This document shows, in pieces, positions 8,276-17,609 of a DNA stretch of 36,875 bases (position 1 is its first letter; the number at the start of each line of letters is the position of its first letter). The notes under the pieces were generated by a model, which saw nothing but the letters and a program-made list of their open reading frames with translations, was not told where the DNA came from and searched no databases. The stretch is from NCBI RefSeq assembly GCF_010672085.1, contig NZ_JAAHHT010000059.1, positions 7,189 to 44,063 of the forward strand, written 5' to 3'. Origin of the DNA: Okeania sp. SIO3I5. Its GTDB lineage: Bacteria; Cyanobacteriota; Cyanobacteriia; Cyanobacteriales; Microcoleaceae. The position numbers and the translations under genes are program-made.

Positions 8276-10531
8276 TTAGCATTTGCTCGAGGACAACCAA
8301 GTAACGTGGAAACCATAAGGAACACGCTCAGGTATCAGCACCCGTGCGATCGCTTTACCTGTTACATCTTGAGCATCAATTACGAGTAATTCAGCTTGCT
8401 TCGCCACCGCATCCCAAACAAAGGTTAACAACCAACCATCATCTTCAGCTATCGCACCAGGACGAGGTGCAAAAGTAATCTCCCCACAAAATCTTCCTCT
8501 ACCCAGTTCATGGATTTGAGTGCTATCGTTTTCTAAGTCGTACTTGATAATCCCATCAAATAGAGGTTTTGGCTTCATGTATCCCGCTACCCTTGAAGCA
8601 TAAACATAGCGCATTTTCCGACCAATCAAACCATCATTGATTCGAGGAAATTCACTAGGAATAGGATCGATAACCTCTTCTTTTACTGAACCTGTCTTCA
8701 GATTCAAGCGCCAACGGAATAGCTCAAGAGTTTCGAGGTCAATTTCTCCAAGTCTGTTGTTTTTGTCGTAAAATGGCATTAAGAGATTGCAGTATTTCAT
8801 GCGACAAGCAACCAATATTACCTCATCCCCTTCTTCGTAAGCATTAGCCGTGTGAATAACCATGCAAGGGGGTATTGAGAACCAGCGGATACTACTATTG
8901 TCTCCGTGACGAGGTACAACACCAATGCGACTAAGACGTTTCCATTCAAAGTTAATAGGTAGTTTGCCATCCATCATCCGCATCGGCTGGAAAGCAAGGG
9001 GCAGGTCTAAAAATATACTGTAGTGTTCGGTAATCGCAAAATCGTGCATCATCACCGGACTAGGCAAATCAATGGGGACAGTTTGCAAAATTTCTCCCTC
9101 TGCCGAAACCACACCATATTCTAAATAAGGAGGGATGATGAATGAACAGCCAAAGAAGATCATTTCACCCGTCACTGGATCGATTTTTGGGTGTGCGGTG
9201 AAAGTGCTTTCCAGTTTGCCACCAAAGGTATAAGAGCCTAATGTTTCTAAGCTAGAAGGATCGATCATATAAGGTTCCCCTGCTTCCCAAAGTGCTAGGA
9301 GTTTGCCAGCGTGCCATACCAAGGAAGTGTTAGCCACATTCTTCATCATAATGCCGTGGGGTCCATCAAACCTAGGCAAGTTCATCAAACCAGGCCAGAT
9401 AGCTTTTCCTGCTTGTTTTTCAATTTCAAAGGCTTCAGTGCGGACATAGCGATTGCGATAGCTAGCTTTACCATTGCTGATATTTACGTTGTGTATCATG
9501 CCGTCCCCATCAAACCAGTGGTAGAGTTCAAGGGGTTGAAATTGGGGATTTGGTCCGTTGCGCAGAAACATCCCTGAGAGTTCTTGAGGAAGTTCTCCAA
9601 TTACTTGAAGTTCGTCAGCGCTAGTTTCTTTGTCAACGGGAGCAAAGTTATCGTCTAGATAAATTTTACTCATATCGTCTTTGAGTAGACGATCGCTTTT
9701 GGCACTTTGGAATTGACTTAGGATCAGGTTTGGGATACGAGCATAATAACCAGAAGTTCTAACGCCTTGATTGGCAATTCTTGCACCTTCTCCCGTATCG
9801 CTGATAACTTTCCCTATGAATTTGGAATCAAGAAAAATCTTCATCAAGCGTTCCTGAAGCTTTTGACTGCGAGTCTTCTGATCTGATAAAAATTCTAATA
9901 ATTCTGCTTCTTGGGTATCAACTTTATTATCACTAGAAATCAAGGAACTAATATTTTCATACAACTCTTGATACTTTTCATTCGTTGGATTTTTACCTAA
10001 ATATTCTTGTAACCACTCATAACACTGTTCAACTGGCACAGGTTGGTTTAATAGAGCTTCAATCTCATCATTATCCGTTAATTTTTTGTTAATAGCGATT
10101 TGTTTGATATATTTCTCTTCAGCAGGTTCTAAAACACCATCTATCCAGGCGATCCCAATCAGAACTTTAAGCAAGTTTTCGTCATCTTGAAAGGAATTTG
10201 TTTGTTGTAAGCTAGTCTTTGTAATTCCTATTTCAAAATGTTCATCAACAGTTGCTTCACGACGAATGTTTTGTTTGCTAGTGTATAAGACACGTTGGCG
10301 ATCGGGAGTTTTGACCACGATATATAGATCGGGATTACCTTCAAATATTTCTCCAATGCCTTTAAAGTCTTTTTCGCTATAAATGATTTTAAAGTTACCT
10401 TGGCTATCAGTCAAAGCTTCTCCCAAGTCATCATCTTTGATTAAATCTTTGTCAAAAGCTTTGACAACTAAATCTGGAATTCCTGCACCGCTTTCAGTTT
10501 CGTAAATATGACCACTGACTTGAAATAACAT
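8276..10531 (-). CDS. Carotenoid oxygenase with N-terminal transthyretin-like and TerB-like domains
   Basis: 751 residues from the ATG at 10531, which has GGAGG 11 nt upstream; the upstream TTG overlaps that site and is rejected. Residues about 1-105 form a beta-sandwich resembling transthyretin-like/carboxypeptidase-regulatory domains (VSGHIYETESGAGIPDLVVK, then DDLGEALTDSQGNF). About 115-230 are helical and acidic, like TerB or calcium-binding helices (LIGIAWIDGVLEPAEEKYI). About 270-751 are a carotenoid cleavage oxygenase: four iron-binding histidines are visible at H447 (TAHPK), H496 (MMHDF), H560 (VIHTA) and H742 (YGFHV), with the FDGDGM motif. The family splits a carotenoid double bond with O2 to give apocarotenoids. 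Plain family members are about 480-500 residues, so the 250-residue extension is notable. No signal peptide. Substrate unknown. Confidence 0.9.
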   Translation of the reverse strand: MLFQVSGHIYETESGAGIPDLVVKAFDKDLIKDDDLGEALTDSQGNFKIIYSEKDFKGIGEIFEGNPDLYIVVKTPDRQRVLYTSKQNIRREATVDEHFEIGITKTSLQQTNSFQDDENLLKVLIGIAWIDGVLEPAEEKYIKQIAINKKLTDNDEIEALLNQPVPVEQCYEWLQEYLGKNPTNEKYQELYENISSLISSDNKVDTQEAELLEFLSDQKTRSQKLQERLMKIFLDSKFIGKVISDTGEGARIANQGVRTSGYYARIPNLILSQFQSAKSDRLLKDDMSKIYLDDNFAPVDKETSADELQVIGELPQELSGMFLRNGPNPQFQPLELYHWFDGDGMIHNVNISNGKASYRNRYVRTEAFEIEKQAGKAIWPGLMNLPRFDGPHGIMMKNVANTSLVWHAGKLLALWEAGEPYMIDPSSLETLGSYTFGGKLESTFTAHPKIDPVTGEMIFFGCSFIIPPYLEYGVVSAEGEILQTVPIDLPSPVMMHDFAITEHYSIFLDLPLAFQPMRMMDGKLPINFEWKRLSRIGVVPRHGDNSSIRWFSIPPCMVIHTANAYEEGDEVILVACRMKYCNLLMPFYDKNNRLGEIDLETLELFRWRLNLKTGSVKEEVIDPIPSEFPRINDGLIGRKMRYVYASRVAGYMKPKPLFDGIIKYDLENDSTQIHELGRGRFCGEITFAPRPGAIAEDDGWLLTFVWDAVAKQAELLVIDAQDVTGKAIARVLIPERVPYGFHVTWLSSSKC

Positions 10532-11006
10532 TGTTAGTCTATCCTCCAATTAATTAAAAAAACAATTTTGTCAACTAATGAAGATAATTATTAAACTTGA
10601 ATTACATTCATAATATTACCGAAACAATTAAACAATTAAATAATTAAATAATTAGATAATTCAGGTTTAAAGCCGACCCTTTCAAGGGGAAGAAAATAAA
10701 TTTTTTCCTTTTTGGTCAATCCTCTCCCTTTTAGGGAGAGGTAATTATCCATTATCCATTATCCATTATTGAATCTGATGCCACTCTTGCTAGAGAATAA
10801 AGTTCAATAGATGTTTTGTAAAATTAAGAATGCTACAATTTGTACTTGACCATACTAATTATCAGACATAATAGAAGCTATTTGAGAGCTATTTATATAG
10901 TTAAAAAGATAGGGAGATAGAGAGATAGTGAATATTCTACATTTTTCCCTATTCTATTTCTCGATCTCCTGACTTTTATGCTAAGAAACCATACATTTAT
11001 AAGTTA
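10532..11006. repeat. Gene-free gap with a diverged, inverted miniature element
   Basis: About 10620-10770 holds AATTAAATAATTA repeats, GGTTTAAAGCCGACCC, CCTCTCCC-TTTTA-GGGAGAGG and (ATTATCC)n. Read in reverse this follows the plan of the 130-bp element at 3464, 33708 and 34299, but is diverged. 10905-10925 is a short GAGATAG run. No gene seen. Confidence 0.55.
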
Positions 11007-11124
11007 TACCATGTCCGGATAATTAGTGATAAAAACACTTCTTTCTTCTGGTACATTCTTTTCTCCTGTCTCCAGTATCGAGTCTCCTCCATTTTTATTT
11101 ATAACTATTCAACCGGACATGATA
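11007..11124. mobile_element. MITE of the TCATGTCCGG family, copy b
   Basis: Left end TA-CCATGTCCGG (one mismatch), right end CCGGACATGA-TA. Same subterminal motifs as copy a. It ends 5 bp from the stop codon of the minus-strand lyase gene. Confidence 0.85.
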
Positions 11125-11129
11125 TTAAT

Positions 11130-11654
11130 TTAACTTTTGACCCGACGAATTTCCGAGCAGAAAGAAGCAAAAGTAAAACCTGATGCTCTCTTAACCACAC
11201 TGGTGCGCAACCTTAAATTAGGTATTAAATACCACAAACGTTCCTCTGCGTACAAACCCTCTGACTCCGTAATTAAAGTTAGAATATCATCACTCCCCAT
11301 AATGTAGCGAGCATTAAATTGATGACTGTTACCATTTCCTCTATCTTGCAATAATTTACCTTGGTTGGGCTCGTCAGAATTAGGAATAAGTATCAACATT
11401 GTTGAACCTGCATCTTTGACTTGTTCTTTGTTAGTTGTACCATTCCAGCTAATCTTCACCCCTATTAACTCAGTTATACTCGAGTCTACCTGATTTTGTT
11501 CGCACAACTTGATTAATGTAGGGTCAGTTTTTGCCAATATTTCAACATTCACTTCTGATTTACCTGCTTGCAGTTCTCCAGAAACCAAATTGTGAATTGT
11601 GCGTTGGGAAAACCATTCACCAGCACTCAGCTTAAAAAATTCGATAATGTCCAT
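11130..11654 (-). CDS. cpcS: Phycobiliprotein chromophore lyase, CpcS/CpeS family
   Basis: 174 residues, the usual length. The family is a lipocalin-like beta-barrel that binds a bilin and attaches it to a cysteine of phycocyanin, allophycocyanin or phycoerythrin subunits. Supporting motifs are EFFKLSAGEWFSQRTIHNL at the N-terminus, YIMGSDDILTLITE near 114-127, then EERLWYLIPNLRLRTSVV and FASFCSEIR at the C-terminus. The last two are hallmarks of the family. Sequence alone does not tell CpcS from CpeS; the divergence from the phycocyanin-type enzymes I remember (for example YLIPNLRLR rather than FASPNLRLR) leaves CpeS possible. Same strand as the carotenoid oxygenase but separated by about 600 bp of repeats. 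Confidence 0.88.
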   Translation of the reverse strand: MDIIEFFKLSAGEWFSQRTIHNLVSGELQAGKSEVNVEILAKTDPTLIKLCEQNQVDSSITELIGVKISWNGTTNKEQVKDAGSTMLILIPNSDEPNQGKLLQDRGNGNSHQFNARYIMGSDDILTLITESEGLYAEERLWYLIPNLRLRTSVVKRASGFTFASFCSEIRRVKS

Positions 11655-11724
11655 TAAGTTGTTAATTTTATTAATTCTGAATCAATATTATATTTTGCAC
11701 TGATTGGGATTTTGAGTCAAATTT

Positions 11725-12047
11725 TATAGCGCTACGCGCTAGGGAACAGGGAACACTTAATATCATGTCCGGTTGAATAGTTATAAATAAAAGTGGAGGA
11801 GTAATGAGTAATGAGTAATGAGTAATGAGTAATGAGTCAGGACGGAAGAAGAGGGAGGGAAGAAGAGGGAGGGAAGAAGAGGGAGGGAAGAAGAGGGAAT
11901 TTTAAGCTATAAAGAAGAGAAAGTTTTTTTATCACTAATTATCCGGACATGATATAACTGGGAACAGCAGACTTTTAAAGGCTTTTCCTAGGTCATCCGG
12001 AGCAAACAGGATTTAGAAATGTCCTAACCTTAATGCGTAGTGCTATA
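11725..12047. mobile_element. TAGC-family miniature element interrupted by a nested MITE
   Basis: Outer ends TATAGCGCTACGC and GCGTAGTGCTATA. Internally GGGAACAGCAGAC, CCTAGGTCATCCGGAGCAAA and GGATTTAGAAATGTCCTAA match the copy at 7184. The 194-bp block 11761-11954 is a separate MITE inserted within the GGGAACA tract. Confidence 0.75.
11761..11954. mobile_element. MITE of the TCATGTCCGG family, copy c (nested)
   Basis: TA-TCATGTCCGG and CCGGACATGA-TA ends, in inverse orientation to copies a and b. Internal (TAATGAG)n and (GGGAAGAAGAGG)n tandem repeats make it the longest copy. Confidence 0.8.
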
Positions 12048-12065
12048 ATTCGATAATTTTAGGGA

Positions 12066-12831
12066 ATAGTGTGAGGAGGGTGGGAAAGGTGGGAAGGGTG
12101 GGAAGTGTGGGAAGTGTGGGAAGTGTGGGAAGTGTGGGGAGGGTGGGGAGATCGAATATTGTCTGTTCATGGATGTTGGTATGCGTGAGCTTTAGCGACT
12201 CAAAAGCTTACAGTTTTTTCACTACAAAAATTGCAAATCCTTTATTTTTTAATATTTTGAGCCTTCATCAGTAAGCTCTAAATAGCACAATTTTTGGTAT
12301 TTGATAATTGATATCATGTCCGGTAGCATCGGAGCGTGTATAGAATTAAGTTTCAATTGAAAAAAACCTCTGCCTTCTCTTCTGTCTTCCTTCCAGGAAA
12401 GAGGCAGTTCCGAGCTACTAGGACGCTAATAGACTTCTCCAATAATCAAAAAAAAACAAATCAATTCTCGTACAGAAATCATCAATTATTTTTCCCTTAT
12501 CCCTGCTCCCTCTTCTCTATTACCTCTTTTCTTCTAACTTTTTAATAACTAAAATGGCATCAAGTTCGTTTGACTACAACATATTGTTAATTAATGTGGT
12601 ATATTAACTCTACCCTTTATCTCCCAATAACCAAGAACTGTATAGCTAATAAAATTACAAACTGCTATAAATTGGACTAAAAAGCCACAATTGTAGCGAT
12701 CGCTATTTCTAAAAAGATTAAATTGTGAAATAATAAAGTTAAGTTATGATACTAAACTAAATTTTAAACCCCGCCCTTAAAGGCGGGGTATTATATAGAT
12801 AATCGTAGGTTTTTAAGAACGGTACTAAACT
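12066..12831. repeat. Gene-free gap upstream of the STAND gene
   Basis: 12075-12150 is a G-rich minisatellite with units like GTGGGAAGT. 12311-12323 is ATATCATGTCCGG without a visible partner end, probably a MITE fragment. About 12425-12510 shares AATCAATT-TCGTACAGAAATC with about 24605-24665. 12769-12788 is a strong hairpin, CCCCGCC-CTTAAA-GGCGGGG, of the type often seen at IS200/IS605 ends; it has no U-tract and lies 44 bp before the STAND start codon. No coding sequence convinced me. Confidence 0.6.
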
Positions 12832-14652
12832 ATGCTCATAGAGATATTAACCCTGTTTGCGGGTGCAGGACTAGAACAAGTAACCAGTGTCACATGGCAT
12901 TCGGTAAATAAATGGGCAACAAAAAAGGCTGATGAAAAGAATCAGGTAATACAGAAAGCATTAGTAACTTCCTATTGTAAGGCTTTGCAGGTAATTCGTA
13001 AAGAATCTCAACAACTACCCCAGTGGAAAAAACAGAAAGTTGAAATTCAAGCTAGATTAACAGAAATGGAGAAAGATGCACTAATGATCTTAGATTTAGT
13101 GCAGACACAGAAGCACAGAATGACTCATATACCTCAAGGTGGAGAAGAACAAGCGATCGCAAAAATAGTAATGTCTAGACTGGAAAGTCAAGATAAATGG
13201 CTCAAACACGCTCCTCAAGAATTATCTAATTTAGTTGAAACTAGATTAGTATCAATTACAGTGCATCAATTTCGCCACGAACTGAGAACAGAAAGCACGG
13301 TATTTCAAGCCTTAATCCACGATATGTTAGCCACAGCAGGAGAAGATGTCAGTCGTTTGGTTGATGTCACCAATAGAATAGAGAAAAGAATAGATACATT
13401 TGTGGGAGACTACAGTCAAGATATTGACAGAATTATTGTAGGTATTCAAGGAGCTAACTCCCACTTAGAACAGTTAATATTACTGTTAACTCAACAGATG
13501 AAGCAATGTCAAGCGATACCTGCTGACTTTGCTGCTCTCATCGCGGATAAAACAGAAGGGTTTCTGGGACGAGGTTTTGTCTTTGACGCTATTGAAGATT
13601 TCATCCATCACCAATCTAAAGGATATTTTATCATCGAAGCAGATCCAGGAGTAGGCAAAAGTACAATTATTGCCGAATATGTACGTCGCACAGGTTCTAT
13701 TGCCTACTTCAATCTATTATCAGAAGGTAGAACTAGAGCTGAAGATTTTCTTAAGAGTGTCTGTACCCAGTTAATTGAAAGTTATAATTTGCCTTATGAA
13801 CTACCATTACATCCAGATAATACCAGCAATGGTAATTTTTTGTCAAAACTACTGAATGAAATTAGTACCCAATTACTCCCTGGAGAAAAACTCACAATAG
13901 CAGTAGATGCTTTGGATGAAGTGGATTTAAGTAGTCAAAGTGGAGCGGCTAATGTCCTATATTTACCAGCAAACTTACCCAATAGAGTCTATTTTCTACT
14001 TACTAAGAGATCCGATCCACTACCATTAGTAGTATCGGCACCACAGAAAACTTTTGACTTAATGATCTATCCGAATGAAAGTTTGGAAGATGTTAAATTA
14101 TTTATTCGTCTAAGAACAAAGCGATCGGCAATTCAAGCATGGATTGAAGAGAGAGGATTAACTTTAGAAAAGTTTGTCGAGTCTATAGCTAGCAAAAGCG
14201 AAAATAACTTCATGTATTTAAAATATGTACTTGATGATATTGAGCACGGCAACTATAGAGATATTAGTTTAGAAAGTTTACCCCAAGGTTTAGAGAAATA
14301 TTACGATCAACACTGGCATAGAATGAAAATGAATGTTAAACCTTTACCAGTTACTAAACTAAAAATTATATATTTCTTAACAAAAACTCGTAAACCTGTA
14401 TCCTGTGGAATGTTAGCTAAATTTAGTGGAGAAATATCCTTGACAGTTCAAGAAATCTTGGATGAATGGGCACAATTTCTGCGAATTTATCAAACAGAAG
14501 GTAAACCAGTATATAGTATATATCATGCTGCTTTTCAAGATTTTCTATACCGTAAAGATATTGTTCAGGAAGTAGAATCATTAATTGAAATTGAAAGTAT
14601 GGAGAAACAAATCAAAAATAATCTGTTAGGAATGGTTTATAAAAATGCTTAG
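12832..14652 (+). CDS. STAND-class (NACHT-like) P-loop NTPase without C-terminal sensor repeats
   Basis: 606 residues. Residues 1-245 are helical, partly coiled coil, with no recognised effector domain. The NTPase follows GFLGRGFVF (about 244-252): Walker A ADPGVGKST (270-278), Walker B LTIAVDALDE (354-363), and a sensor-type arginine region YFLLTKRSD near 384-392. A winged-helix/helical arm ends in YSIYHAAFQDFLY (about 563-575), which in cyanobacterial STAND proteins usually sits just before WD40 or TPR repeats. Here the protein stops about 30 residues later, so the ligand-sensing repeats are missing. Such NTPases work as signalling switches in immunity or programmed death. It is separated from the WD40 gene at 17604 by the nitrate permease. 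Weak ribosome site. Confidence 0.85.
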   Translation: MLIEILTLFAGAGLEQVTSVTWHSVNKWATKKADEKNQVIQKALVTSYCKALQVIRKESQQLPQWKKQKVEIQARLTEMEKDALMILDLVQTQKHRMTHIPQGGEEQAIAKIVMSRLESQDKWLKHAPQELSNLVETRLVSITVHQFRHELRTESTVFQALIHDMLATAGEDVSRLVDVTNRIEKRIDTFVGDYSQDIDRIIVGIQGANSHLEQLILLLTQQMKQCQAIPADFAALIADKTEGFLGRGFVFDAIEDFIHHQSKGYFIIEADPGVGKSTIIAEYVRRTGSIAYFNLLSEGRTRAEDFLKSVCTQLIESYNLPYELPLHPDNTSNGNFLSKLLNEISTQLLPGEKLTIAVDALDEVDLSSQSGAANVLYLPANLPNRVYFLLTKRSDPLPLVVSAPQKTFDLMIYPNESLEDVKLFIRLRTKRSAIQAWIEERGLTLEKFVESIASKSENNFMYLKYVLDDIEHGNYRDISLESLPQGLEKYYDQHWHRMKMNVKPLPVTKLKIIYFLTKTRKPVSCGMLAKFSGEISLTVQEILDEWAQFLRIYQTEGKPVYSIYHAAFQDFLYRKDIVQEVESLIEIESMEKQIKNNLLGMVYKNA

Positions 14653-14665
14653 TATTAAGGAGTGA

Positions 14666-14779
14666 TATCATGTCCAAAAATGGAGGAGTCAGGAGTCAGG
14701 AGTCAGGAGGGAAGAGGAGGGAATTTTAAGCTATAAGGAGGAGAAAGTTTTTTTATCACGCTCTTATCCGGACATGATA
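14666..14779. mobile_element. MITE of the TCATGTCCGG family, copy d
   Basis: TA-TCATGTCCAA at the left (end partly diverged) and CCGGACATGA-TA at the right. It begins about 13 bp after the STAND stop codon and contains (GGAGTCA)n heptads. Confidence 0.8.
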
Positions 14780-15426
<647 letters not shown>

Positions 15427-16923
15427 ATGTTAACAGAACTCTGGTCTTTTCGCGGTCGTTACCGCATCCTCCATTTAACCTGGTTTGCCTTTTTTCTCTC
15501 CTTTGTTGTTTGGTTTAACCTAGCACCATTAGCAACATCATTACAAGCAGACTTAGGTTTAAAAACTTCCCAAATTAGAACTATTGACATCTGTAACGTT
15601 GCACTTACAGTACCGGCCCGAATTATCATCGGAATGTTACTAGATAAATACGGACCAAGAATCACCTATTCATTCTTGCTAATGTATGCAGCTATTCCCT
15701 GTATCGGGTTTGCTCTAGCTCAAAACTTTAGCCAGTTGGTGATTAGTCGTTTAGCATTAAGTATTGTCGGTGCTGGTTTCGTAATTGGTATCCGCATGGT
15801 AGCTGAATGGTTCCCACCAAAAGAAATAGGTTTGGCAGAAGGTATTTATGGCGGTTGGGGTAACTTTGGTTCCGCTGCTGCTGCCTTCACACTGCCAACT
15901 CTAGCTGCTTGGTTAACTTTTGGTTCTAGTAATGTGTTGAACTGGCGGTTATCGATCGCTCTGACAGGTATTATTGCAGCAGCTTATGGTGTATTTTACT
16001 TTTTCAATGTACAAGACACTCCTCCAGGCAAGGTTTACCAAAAACCTAAAATTATTAGAGGTTTAGAAGTTACCACCCAAAAAGATTTCCTTTTCCTGCT
16101 TTTGATGAATATTCCTTTAACAGGAGTTCTCTGTTTGTTAGCTTGGCGGTTAAGTAAAATAGGTTTCTTATCCCAAGGTCAACTTTATATTGTTTGGCTA
16201 ATACTATTAGGTTTGTATGCTTTCCAAACTTATAACTGTTGGACAACAAATAAAGAGTTAGTTGCTGGAGAAAAACGCTATCCCCCAAGCGATCGCTATC
16301 AATTCTCCCAGGTAGCAATTTTAGAGTTAACTTATTTTGTGAATTTTGGTTCTGAGTTAGCGGTAGTTTCTATGCTGCCTACTTTCTTTGAAAATACTTT
16401 TGCTATGGATAAAGCAGAAGCAGGGATGATTGCTGCTAGTTATGCTTTTATGAACTTGGCATCTCGTCCCGGTGGTGGTTTAATCTCTGATAAGCTAGGT
16501 AATCGTAAGTTAACAATGACAGTATTGACAGCAGGGATGGGAATCGGTTATCTAACAATGGGTAATATTACAGGAAGTTGGTTTTTACCTGCTGCTGTTT
16601 TGCTAACAATGCTTTGTTCTTTCTTTGTTCAAGCTGCTGAAGGTTCTACTTTTGCCATAGTTCCCTTGGTGAAGCGTCGAGTTACAGGCCAGATTGCTGG
16701 TAATGTTGGTGCTTATGGTAACGTGGGGGCAGTGGTTTATCTAACTTTATTTAGTTTGTTGCCCGAAGGTGCTGTTGGCAATAAGATTTTTTTTGAAGTT
16801 CTCGGAGTTTTATCAATGATTATAGCATTTGTCTGTGCATTCTTTATGAAAGAACCAGATGGTTCATTTGCTGAACGCCATGAAGGAGAAGAAGAAGTTT
16901 TGAATTCAAAATTCAAAAGTTAA
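15427..16923 (+). CDS. nrtP: Nitrate/nitrite permease of the NNP family (MFS), NrtP-like
   Basis: 498 residues with about twelve hydrophobic spans. The nitrate-nitrite porter signature occurs twice, as expected: GIYGGWGNFGSA (139-150, N-terminal half) and AGNVGAYGNVGA (424-435, C-terminal half). The MFS loop motif appears as DKYGPR and SDKLGNRK. Family members import nitrate across the plasma membrane; the single-protein NrtP type replaces the NrtABCD ABC system in many marine cyanobacteria. No assimilatory nitrate or nitrite reductase gene is adjacent here. The last codons (LNSKFKS) and the stop are the beginning of the tandem array that follows, so the C-terminus has been shaped by the repeat. 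Confidence 0.9.
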   Translation: MLTELWSFRGRYRILHLTWFAFFLSFVVWFNLAPLATSLQADLGLKTSQIRTIDICNVALTVPARIIIGMLLDKYGPRITYSFLLMYAAIPCIGFALAQNFSQLVISRLALSIVGAGFVIGIRMVAEWFPPKEIGLAEGIYGGWGNFGSAAAAFTLPTLAAWLTFGSSNVLNWRLSIALTGIIAAAYGVFYFFNVQDTPPGKVYQKPKIIRGLEVTTQKDFLFLLLMNIPLTGVLCLLAWRLSKIGFLSQGQLYIVWLILLGLYAFQTYNCWTTNKELVAGEKRYPPSDRYQFSQVAILELTYFVNFGSELAVVSMLPTFFENTFAMDKAEAGMIAASYAFMNLASRPGGGLISDKLGNRKLTMTVLTAGMGIGYLTMGNITGSWFLPAAVLLTMLCSFFVQAAEGSTFAIVPLVKRRVTGQIAGNVGAYGNVGAVVYLTLFSLLPEGAVGNKIFFEVLGVLSMIIAFVCAFFMKEPDGSFAERHEGEEEVLNSKFKS

Positions 16924-17609
16924 AATTCAAAAGTAAGATTTTAACAACTATTAAGTTTGTAAATTAAAATGGGTGAATTTTTTGAATTCAAAAGTCAAAA
17001 GTCAAAATTCAAAAGTCAGATTTTAACAACTATTAAGTTGGTAAATTAAAATGAGTGAATTTTTTGAATTCAAAAGTCAAAAGTCAAAATTCAAAAGTCA
17101 GATTTTAACAACTATTAAGTTAGTAAATTAAAATGGGTGAATTTTTTGAATTCAAAAGTCAAAATTCAAAATTCAAAAGTCAGATTTTAACAACTATTAA
17201 GTTAGTAAATTAAAATGGGTGAATTTTTTGAATTCAAAAGTCAAAAGTCAGATTTTAACAACTATTAAGTTAGTAAATTAAAATGGGTGAATTTTTTGAA
17301 TTCAAAAGTCAAAATTCAAAAGTCAGATTTTAACAACTATTAAGTTAGTAAATTAAAATGGGTGAATTTTTTGAATTCAAAAGTCAAAATTCAAAAGTCA
17401 GATTTTAACAACTATTAAGTTGGTAAATTAAAATGGGTGAATTTTTTGAATTCAAAAGTCAAAATTCAAAAGTCAGATTTTAACAACTATTAAGTTGGTA
17501 AATTAAAATGGGTGAATTTTTTGAATTCAAAAGTCAAAATTCAAAATTCAAAATTCAAAATTCAAAAGTAAAATTTTAATAACTATTAATTCTGTCAATA
17601 AAAATGGGT
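16900..17609 (+). repeat. Nested tandem array that repeats the next gene's start codon
   Basis: Units carry TTTTGAATTCAAAAGTC, heptads AAAAGTC/AAAATTC, TTTTAACAACTATTAAGTT and then ATGGGTGAATTT. Start-like ATGs lie at 16969, 17051 (ATGAGT), 17133, 17215, 17283, 17358, 17433 and 17508, then the real start at 17604. Spacings are 82, 82, 82, 68, 75, 75, 75 and 96: all equal 68 plus a multiple of 7, so units differ by whole heptads. Each unit encodes a mini-frame beginning MGEFFEFKSQ that stops within about 20 codons. The array begins inside the 3' end of the permease gene. Confidence 0.9.

Noticed and set aside
12071-12545. Two open frames upstream of the STAND gene
   Set aside because: The first is the GTGGGAAGT minisatellite; the second overlaps a dispersed repeat also seen near 24605.
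12769-12788. Rho-independent terminator
   Set aside because: The stem is strong, but no U-tract follows and no gene ends nearby; an IS200/IS605-type end remnant is more likely.
16900-17609. CRISPR array or a chain of real small genes
   Set aside because: There are no unique spacers; units differ only by heptad number. The mini-frames differ in their endings with heptad number and show no sign of selection as peptides.
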